Assembly (NCBI GenBank): GCA_964458795.1
Contig: CAYWJW010000029.1
Coordinates: forward strand, 1 to 19,697
Origin: JAJTHY01 sp964458795
GTDB lineage: Bacteria; Pseudomonadota; Alphaproteobacteria; Rickettsiales; Midichloriaceae
Direction: 5' to 3'
DNA: 19,697 nucleotides
In this document: in pieces, positions 13,989 to 19,697 of the stretch
How the letters are laid out: each line of letters starts with the position of its first letter
How positions within the stretch are numbered: the first letter of the stretch is position 1
Program-made: the position numbers and the translations under genes
Notes under the pieces: model-generated
Database searches by the model: none
Told to the model about the DNA's origin: nothing
What the model saw: only the letters and a program-made list of their open reading frames with translations

Positions 13989-15387
13989 GAAGATTAATCT
14001 TAGTAAATATACCGGAATCACGGCGGATTCAAGGTTAGTAAAGCCAGGTTTTATATATGTTTCTATCAAAGGTGAGAAGCTTGATGGCGACGATTTTATA
14101 GAAAACGCAATTCAAAATGGTGCTAGCCTGATTATTGCACGCAAGAACTCTCGTTTTACAAGTAACAGCATCGAAACCATAAAAGTTGATAATCCACGTG
14201 CTAGACTTGCTAGACTTGCTCATGAATTCTATCAACCGCAGCCACAAAATATTGTAGCTGTTACGGGAACGAGTGGTAAAACTTCGGTGGCCTTTTTCTA
14301 CAAGCAAATTGCCGAATTTTTGAAATTCAAAAGCGCTAGCATTGGTTCACTCGGAGTAGTATCGAATAGTATTTCGATAGAAGCTGAGTATGATTTTGCA
14401 ACTCCTGATCCTGTAATGCTCAATAAAATGCTGAAATCTATGGCCGAAAACAGTATAACACATGTTGCTATGGAAGCATCAAGCCAGGGAATTGAGCACC
14501 ATAGAGTTGATGGCATAGAATTTAAGGCCGCAGCATTCACTAACTTGAGTCAGGATCACTTAGACTACCACGGTGACATGGATAGTTATTTCAATGCTAA
14601 ACTAAAGCTATTTACTAATGTGCTAAGTGGCGGATATGCCATACTAAATGCAGATATACCAGAGTTTGAAAAGCTGAGCAATGCGTTAAAGAACAGGCCA
14701 GAAATTAAAATTTTATCCTATGGGCGCTCAGGTGATCATATTAAACTGTTAGGCGCTAAAAAACCTGATATATCACTAGAGATTTTAGGGACAAAATTTG
14801 ATGCTAAATACTACCCAGAAGGTAGTTTCCAAATTTATAACCTCATGGCAGCCATTGGCCTTGCACTTGCAACAGGCATGAAACCACATGAAATTGCTGA
14901 AAGCATACCACAAATTAAAGCAGCACCTGGTAGGTTAGAATTGGTATCTGAATACAATGGAGCTAAGATCTTTGTGGATCATGCTCATAAACCAGATGCT
15001 CTTGATAAGGCTCTAGCCGCTCTTAAAAGCGAATGCAAAGGCCGGCTATTTGTCATTTTTGGTTGTGGGGGAGATCGCGATAAACTTAAGCGTCCAATTA
15101 TGGGCAGAATTGCTGCTAGTATTGCTGACGTTATTATGGTAGCGGATGATAACCCAAGAACTGAAGACCCTAGCACAATACGTAAAGAGGTGCTAGCTGG
15201 GTGTCCAAAAGCCACTGAATATGAAGATAGGGTTCAGGCTATAACCGATGCAATTAGAATGCTCAATCCCGCTGACATGCTTCTAATTGCCGGCAAAGGG
15301 CATGAGACATATCAGATTTTCGGAGAGGAAAAAATCCACTTCTCTGACAGTGAAGAAGTGATGCGGGCAGTTGCAGAGCTGAGTTAA
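13978..15387 (+). CDS. murE: UDP-MurNAc-tripeptide synthetase MurE
   Basis: MurE adds the third amino acid to UDP-MurNAc-Ala-Glu in the cytoplasm. Visible are the ATP loop TGTSGKTS (96-103), the Lys208 of SYFNAKLKLF (the carbamylated lysine position), VDHAHKPDAL (333-342; Tyr is more usual where the first His stands), and DNPRTEDP (391-398). DNPR is the known signature for meso-diaminopimelate rather than lysine. At 469 residues it is slightly short of E. coli (495). It begins inside lepA (ATGACAAATAA overlap), implying coupled translation. No murF or other mur gene follows, so the usual cluster is broken up. Confidence 0.96.
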   Translation: MTNKKINLSKYTGITADSRLVKPGFIYVSIKGEKLDGDDFIENAIQNGASLIIARKNSRFTSNSIETIKVDNPRARLARLAHEFYQPQPQNIVAVTGTSGKTSVAFFYKQIAEFLKFKSASIGSLGVVSNSISIEAEYDFATPDPVMLNKMLKSMAENSITHVAMEASSQGIEHHRVDGIEFKAAAFTNLSQDHLDYHGDMDSYFNAKLKLFTNVLSGGYAILNADIPEFEKLSNALKNRPEIKILSYGRSGDHIKLLGAKKPDISLEILGTKFDAKYYPEGSFQIYNLMAAIGLALATGMKPHEIAESIPQIKAAPGRLELVSEYNGAKIFVDHAHKPDALDKALAALKSECKGRLFVIFGCGGDRDKLKRPIMGRIAASIADVIMVADDNPRTEDPSTIRKEVLAGCPKATEYEDRVQAITDAIRMLNPADMLLIAGKGHETYQIFGEEKIHFSDSEEVMRAVAELS

Positions 15388-15471
15388 GCAGCTTAATCTA
15401 GTACAAACCTGAACTCTGGATTAAAAAGCGAGCAACTCATTGAAAAAATAAAGATTTCTTATCTCATACGC

Positions 15472-15502
15472 GTCACCCCGCGACTGCGATCGCGGGGTCC
15501 AT
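15472..15502 (+). repeat. REP-like palindrome, left copy
   Basis: 31 bases with a perfect 9-bp stem ACCCCGCGA/TCGCGGGGT and a six-base loop. It is much richer in G+C than its surroundings. Its reverse complement recurs at 15593-15623 with one mismatch. Placed between convergent genes, the hairpin could stop transcription from either side or protect transcript 3' ends. Confidence 0.9.
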
Positions 15503-15592
15503 ATTAAGGCTTCACTAACGCTCAAAGCATTTTATAGAAAGAGAATTTTGGACTTAAATAATTAAAAAATAAAAGTAATTTTCTATTGGTAC

Positions 15593-15623
15593 ATGGACCC
15601 CGCGATCACAGTCGCGGGGTGAC
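15593..15623 (-). repeat. REP-like palindrome, right inverted copy
   Basis: Inverted partner of 15472-15502, 30 of 31 bases matching after reverse complementation, with the same 9-bp stem and six-base loop. The pair with its 90-base spacer resembles a two-unit REP arrangement. Confidence 0.9.
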
Positions 15624-15703
15624 AATGATTTGCTATGCAACTCTTATATTTCAAAGATTTACCCATTTTTTAATCCCTAACTCAGGTTATAAGAGTACTA
15701 TTA

Positions 15704-16360
15704 TTAAGCTCTTTTTAACAATTCCATAAAGTCTAAATGATCTTGCGCATAGTGATGAGCTATGTCTCTATCATCTGGATGAGGAGCTTCTTCGATTTGT
15801 TCACCAAACAAGATGGGAGAACATCCAGAGTTTATGGCACACTCTACATCAACTATTGTATCCCCCACAAACCAATTGTGTAAGCCGGTCTCATGACCGA
15901 GTTTTTCAAGTGTATGATATACTGGTTTTGGACTTGGCTTATCTTCGTCCAGATCATAGGCGCCTAAAATTGAGTCAAAGTACTTGCTCCAGCCTAATTT
16001 TTCGACTTCAGCGCGTAAATAACGCCCAGTTTTATTGCTTACAATGGCCATTTTGACATCTTGACTTTTAAGCATATCGAGTGTATCGGTTGCATAATCA
16101 AGGGGCGTAATATGTATATTACTATCTTTGTGATAACTCTCGTAAAATATTTCACGAGCTTTCTCCCAGGTATGGCCAAAAACTTCAGGGAAAAACTCCC
16201 TAGAAGATCTGTGCATCCTAGATTTCACCTGCTCTATTGTCCAAGGCTTCATATCCAATTGCACCATGGCTTTAGAGATGGCATCATGAAGTTTAGGCCA
16301 AGCATTTACAAGTGTATTGTCCCAGTCAAATATTACGGTTTTTGGGGTAATTAATTGCAT
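15704..16360 (-). CDS. HAD-superfamily phosphatase, phosphoglycolate phosphatase-like
   Basis: A 218-residue soluble HAD hydrolase. Motif I is FDWDNT (11-16; nucleophile Asp12, acid/base Asp14), motif II SNK (108-110), motif III Lys131 or Lys135 in DKPSPKP, and motif IV GDTIVD (166-171). An alpha-helical cap follows motif I, as in the Gph/phosphoglycolate phosphatase subfamily. Asn at the position usually held by Gly in DxDGT is a known variant. The substrate cannot be read from sequence; 2-phosphoglycolate or another small phosphomonoester is likely. It is a single-gene unit with its own promoter and converges with murE. Confidence 0.88.
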   Translation of the reverse strand: MQLITPKTVIFDWDNTLVNAWPKLHDAISKAMVQLDMKPWTIEQVKSRMHRSSREFFPEVFGHTWEKAREIFYESYHKDSNIHITPLDYATDTLDMLKSQDVKMAIVSNKTGRYLRAEVEKLGWSKYFDSILGAYDLDEDKPSPKPVYHTLEKLGHETGLHNWFVGDTIVDVECAINSGCSPILFGEQIEEAPHPDDRDIAHHYAQDHLDFMELLKRA

Positions 16361-16385
16361 ATATAGATAAATCTTATTTTTTGCA

Positions 16386-16414
16386 ATTGTATCAGCAATT
16401 TACCCCGCATTCAA
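16386..16414 (-). promoter_or_regulatory. Promoter of the HAD phosphatase gene
   Basis: On the minus strand, TTGAAT (16409-16414), 17-base spacer, TACAAT (16386-16391): four and five of six matches. Transcription would begin about 19 bases before the ATG at 16360. The -35 lies seven bases from the left end of the palindromic element. Confidence 0.55.
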
Positions 16415-16420
16415 GTATTA

Positions 16421-16580
16421 ATACCAATTCTGGTAAATAACTGTACAGAAGCGGGATAAATTTTGATTTTTTGGGAAGTCGCTGAAAGCCCATAATATTC
16501 TACATATTTTGGGTTTTCAGTGGCGACTAAAAAATCAAAAGATGAAGCGCATCTGTGCAGTTATTTACTGGAATTGGTAT
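16421..16580. repeat. 160-bp palindromic MITE-like element
   Basis: ATACCAATTC...GGAATTGGTAT: the two halves are inverted copies over some 70 bases each. Near-identical blocks are the outer ends (16421-16448 against 16553-16580, about 25 of 28), the TTTTGATTTTTT run (16462-16473 against 16531-16542), and GTCGC-TGAAA-CCC around the centre. No open reading frame of note lies inside. A relic of one end occurs at 4274-4300. Ends, size and lack of coding capacity fit a non-autonomous transposable element or a palindromic interspersed repeat. Confidence 0.8.
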
Positions 16581-16622
16581 AATACCAAGAGCTATAAATT
16601 TAAAGTTTTTTAACATGTCTAG

Positions 16623-16651
16623 TTGAATCTTATTGAAAGGCCTGTTATACT
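16623..16651 (+). promoter_or_regulatory. Promoter of uvrA
   Basis: TTGAAT (16623-16628), 17-base spacer, TATACT (16646-16651): four and five of six matches to sigma-70 consensus. The predicted transcript starts near 16658, which rules out the in-frame ATG at 16633 as the start of uvrA. No LexA-type operator is evident. Confidence 0.6.
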
Positions 16652-16677
16652 CTCTAAGTTCAATGATGGTGGATAAT

Positions 16678-19578
16678 ATGTCTTCAAACTTTATTAGTGT
16701 CCGTGGTGCTAAAGTACACAACTTAAAAAACGTAAGTGTGGATATACCTAAAAATCAATTAGTAGTGGTTACTGGGGTTTCTGGTTCTGGTAAGTCATCT
16801 TTGGCTTTCGATACCGTTTATGCTGAAGGTCAACGGCGATATGTCGAGAGTTTATCTGCATATGCTAGGCAGTTTTTAGAAATCCAGGATAAACCGGATG
16901 TTGAATCTATTACAGGATTGTCCCCAGCTATTGCTATTGATCAAAAAACTACTTCACGTAATCCGCGTTCTACAGTTTCCACTGCTACTGAAATCTATGA
17001 TTACTTAAGACTGCTCTACGCTAGAATTGGTGTTCCATATTCTGAAGCCACAGGCAAACCTATTGAGAAGCAGACTTCTTCTCAGATGGTAGATATAATA
17101 AATAAACTGCCAAAAGGGACTAGAATTTATGTTCTAGCTCCTATAGTCAAAGGGCAAAAAGGTGAGCATAGAAAGGAATTTTTAAACCTACAAAAACAAG
17201 GCTTCCAAAGGATAAAAATTGATGGCAATCTTTATGAATTTGACGAATTACCTCTGCTTGATAAAAACCTAAAACATGACATTGAAGTTATAGTTGATCG
17301 ACTCGAAATTGGAGATGAATTAGGTAATCGCCTAGCAGATAGCATAGAAACAGGTCTTAAACTGGGAGGTGGCCTCCTGAATGTTGAGATCATAACTCTT
17401 CCCGAAGATTATGAGGGAGAGCATGCAGTTGGCTCCATACTGAGCTTCTCAGAAAAATTTGCTTGTCCTATTACTGGGTTTACTCTAACTGAGATTGAAC
17501 CTCGTATTTTCTCTTTCAACAGTCCATATGGAGCATGCCCTGCTTGCGATGGTCTAGGCACGGAAGTATATTTTGATCCAAGCCTAGTAATTGCAGACCC
17601 TAAACTCAGCATTAAAGAAGGAGCAATTTCTCCATGGCACAAAATTACATCTAAATATTCCAATACACAGAATCGTTTCTATGTACAAACTTTGGAAACT
17701 TTAGCAGCTCACTATGGATTCAGCTTGCTTAAGCCATTTGAAGAGTTGCCAGAGGAAATTAAAAATATACTTCTTTATGGTTCAGATGAGGAGATACTCT
17801 TTAAATATGATGATGGTTTTAGAAGCAACTCTATTAAACAACCTTTTGAAGGTGTGATGAGTTATTTAGAGGAAAAAGCAAAAAAGACCGAAAGTGAGTA
17901 TATCCGTGAAGAGCTATCTCGTTATCAAAGCACTAAACATTGTAGCGAATGCGATGGCATGCGCCTTAAAAAAGAATCATTGTGCGTTAAGATTGCAGGA
18001 GTGAATATTGGCGCTGTTTGTCGCTTAACCATAACAGATGCCGTCAAGTGGTTCGAGACGCTAGATCAGAAACTATCGGATAAACATAACCAAATTGCAG
18101 AGCGTGTTTTGAAAGAAATAAGGCGCCGTCTTGGTTTTTTAAATGATGTAGGTCTTGAATATCTAACTCTTAACCGCCATTCCGGTACTTTATCGGGTGG
18201 GGAAAGTCAGCGTATCCGGCTAGCTTCTCAAATTGGATCTGGTCTTTCAGGAGTTCTTTACGTGCTGGATGAGCCATCAATTGGGCTTCACCAGTGTGAT
18301 AACGATAGACTTTTAGCGACATTACGGAACCTTCGCGATCTTGGAAACACCGTTGTGGTAGTAGAGCATGATGAAGATACAATGCGTTCTTCAGATTATC
18401 TTATTGACGTGGGATTAGGTGCCGGCATCCATGGTGGTAACATCATTGCCATAGGTACTCCAGATCAAATCGCTAACAATGCAGAAAGCATTACAGGGCA
18501 ATATCTATCAGGTAAAAAGTTCATTCCAGTGCCACAAACACGTAGACCTGGTCTTAAAAATAAATTTATTGAAATTAAAGGTGCTAGGGCGAATAACTTG
18601 CAAAACATAGATGTGAAAATTCCACTTGGCATGTTTGTTGCAATTACCGGAGTTTCTGGCTCTGGCAAATCAAGTCTTACTATACATACACTTTACAAGG
18701 CAGCTGTTAAGCGGTTACATGGCGCAAAGGCTATGCCTGGTGATCATGATAGTATTACTGGCTTTGAGTATGTTGATAAAGTTATCGAGATTGACCAATC
18801 TCCTATTGGACGTACTCCAAGATCTAATCCTGCAACTTATACTGGTGCATTTACGCCTATCCGCGATTGGTTTTCCGCTATGAACGAAGCTAAGATTCGT
18901 GGCTATAAACCTGGACGCTTTTCATTCAACGTAAAAGGTGGTAGATGTGAGGCTTGTGAAGGAGATGGTGTAATAAAAATTGAGATGCACTTCTTGCCAG
19001 ATGTCTACGTAAAATGCGAAGAATGTCAGGGCAAAAGATATAATAAGGAAACCCTAGAAGTTAAGTATAAAGGCTGTTCAATAGCTGATGTGCTTGATAT
19101 GACCGTTGATATTGCTGAAAAATTCTTTGATAAAGTCCCTCTTATTCATGAAAAACTTCTAGCTTTACAAGAAGTAGGACTTGGCTATATGAAAGTTGGA
19201 CAATCAGCAACTACATTATCTGGTGGTGAAGCTCAAAGAGTCAAGCTTGCTAAGGAATTATCCCGCAAATCCACTGGACGCACACTATATATATTAGATG
19301 AACCAACAACAGGATTACACTCTGACGATATTGGCAAGCTTCTAAAAGTGTTGCATACATTAGCTGATGCAGGTAATACAGTTGTGGTTATTGAGCACAA
19401 TCTTGATGTTATAAAAACAGCAGACTATGTTGTGGACATAGGCCCGTATGGCGGCGACAAAGGGGGACATTTGGTAGCCATGGGTACACCTGAACAAATC
19501 GCTGATGCCCCTAAAAGCATAACTGGTGGATATTTAAAAAGGTATCTCACTCCTGAAAAGAAAGCAGCTAATAGTTGA
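16678..19578 (+). CDS. uvrA: Excinuclease ABC subunit A
   Basis: UvrA is the DNA-damage sensor of nucleotide excision repair; as a dimer it loads UvrB at lesions. Both ABC modules are complete: Walker A GVSGSGKS at 33-40 and 658-665, signature LSGGE at 505-509 and 847-851, each followed by a LDEP Walker B. The C-terminal zinc module has Cys757, Cys760, Cys780 and Cys783; CPACDG and CSECDG mark the first zinc module. I start it at 16678 (966 residues) because family members begin a few residues before VRGAKVHNLKNV, GGTGGA lies just upstream, and a promoter covers 16633. E. coli UvrA is 940 residues. It is a single-gene unit. Confidence 0.97.
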   Translation: MSSNFISVRGAKVHNLKNVSVDIPKNQLVVVTGVSGSGKSSLAFDTVYAEGQRRYVESLSAYARQFLEIQDKPDVESITGLSPAIAIDQKTTSRNPRSTVSTATEIYDYLRLLYARIGVPYSEATGKPIEKQTSSQMVDIINKLPKGTRIYVLAPIVKGQKGEHRKEFLNLQKQGFQRIKIDGNLYEFDELPLLDKNLKHDIEVIVDRLEIGDELGNRLADSIETGLKLGGGLLNVEIITLPEDYEGEHAVGSILSFSEKFACPITGFTLTEIEPRIFSFNSPYGACPACDGLGTEVYFDPSLVIADPKLSIKEGAISPWHKITSKYSNTQNRFYVQTLETLAAHYGFSLLKPFEELPEEIKNILLYGSDEEILFKYDDGFRSNSIKQPFEGVMSYLEEKAKKTESEYIREELSRYQSTKHCSECDGMRLKKESLCVKIAGVNIGAVCRLTITDAVKWFETLDQKLSDKHNQIAERVLKEIRRRLGFLNDVGLEYLTLNRHSGTLSGGESQRIRLASQIGSGLSGVLYVLDEPSIGLHQCDNDRLLATLRNLRDLGNTVVVVEHDEDTMRSSDYLIDVGLGAGIHGGNIIAIGTPDQIANNAESITGQYLSGKKFIPVPQTRRPGLKNKFIEIKGARANNLQNIDVKIPLGMFVAITGVSGSGKSSLTIHTLYKAAVKRLHGAKAMPGDHDSITGFEYVDKVIEIDQSPIGRTPRSNPATYTGAFTPIRDWFSAMNEAKIRGYKPGRFSFNVKGGRCEACEGDGVIKIEMHFLPDVYVKCEECQGKRYNKETLEVKYKGCSIADVLDMTVDIAEKFFDKVPLIHEKLLALQEVGLGYMKVGQSATTLSGGEAQRVKLAKELSRKSTGRTLYILDEPTTGLHSDDIGKLLKVLHTLADAGNTVVVIEHNLDVIKTADYVVDIGPYGGDKGGHLVAMGTPEQIADAPKSITGGYLKRYLTPEKKAANS

Positions 19579-19624
19579 TGGCAATATCATCAGGCAATAC
19601 TAGTGATTTCGTGAAGAAAGCACA

Positions 19625-19697
19625 TTACCTATTGCTCTCTATACCCAACGGATGCTTCTCGATTAGCCTTACCATTTTCTTAAACTCACTAGTATTT
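19625..19697 (-). CDS. Possible C-terminal end of a minus-strand gene (partial)
   Basis: On the minus strand the frame ending at the TAA at 19625-19627 is open to the window edge and reads NTSEFKKMVRLIEKHPLGIE followed by SNR. It looks protein-like and would converge with uvrA, leaving 46 bases between the two stops. With only 23 residues I cannot assign a family. Confidence 0.3.
   Translation of the reverse strand, partial: NTSEFKKMVRLIEKHPLGIESNR

Larger units (their letters stand above)
15388..15703. other. Intergenic region between convergent murE and HAD genes
   Basis: 316 bases between two genes that converge. It holds a pair of inverted REP-like palindromes (15472-15502 and 15593-15623) and an AT-rich 90-base spacer. 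A 9-base inverted repeat ACTCTTATA/TATAAGAGT (15640-15648 and 15688-15696) is also present. I see no gene here. Confidence 0.6.

Noticed and set aside
16633..16677. Upstream in-frame ATG for uvrA
   Set aside because: It lies within a TTGAAT-17-TATACT promoter, and the added residues are not conserved in UvrA.
19576..19592. TGATG/CATCA hairpin at the uvrA stop as a terminator
   Set aside because: Only five base pairs and no T-run.
1..19697. CRISPR array, tRNA, rRNA or riboswitch
   Set aside because: No regularly spaced short repeats, cloverleaf-like segments or recognisable conserved RNA cores were seen when reading the intergenic regions.

Overview
The window reads as AT-rich chromosomal DNA from an alphaproteobacterium, most likely a host-associated member of the Rickettsiales or a near relative. 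The signs are rpmF-plsX-fabH as one block, rpsB-tsf-pyrH-frr as another, long intergenic gaps, decayed gene fragments, palindromic repeats, an IS1-like transposase relic and orphan membrane proteins. The order-level placement is inference from gene content and the look of the proteins; no database search was possible.

Layout. Positions 1-1757 (minus strand) hold a 558-residue membrane-anchored protein with endonuclease/exonuclease/phosphatase (EEP) motifs, in which the normally last catalytic motif (SDH) comes first. Positions 1856-4193 (minus) are the lipid/ribosome block rpmF-plsX-fabH. Positions 4308-4898 (minus) encode an orphan soluble protein. Positions 5179-8629 (plus) are a translation and nucleotide block: ribosomal protein S2 with a long Lys/Ala-rich tail, EF-Ts, a clear intrinsic terminator, UMP kinase and ribosome recycling factor.

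Positions 8630-12167 form an accessory island. It starts with an IS1-type transposase remnant. Next come two copies of a promoter-driven unit of small two-helix membrane proteins chained to a larger protein by identical 11-nt start/stop overlaps. The first copy of the larger protein is cut after 70 codons by a decayed thiolase fragment. The second copy is intact (429 aa) and has a His...Asn-Cys arrangement reminiscent of permuted papain-like enzymes. A decayed frame after it weakly resembles rdgB. This island is the best candidate in the window for something undescribed.

Positions 12168-15387 (plus) hold lepA and murE, overlapping by 11 nt. MurE carries the DNPR motif for meso-diaminopimelate, so peptidoglycan synthesis is implied. 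Positions 15388-15703 contain a pair of inverted 31-bp REP-like palindromes. A HAD phosphatase follows on the minus strand (15704-16360). A 160-bp near-perfect inverted repeat (MITE-like, with a relic near 4274-4300) separates it from uvrA (16678-19578, plus), which has its own sigma-70-type promoter. The last 120 bases may contain the 3' end of another minus-strand gene.

No tRNA, rRNA or CRISPR array was seen.
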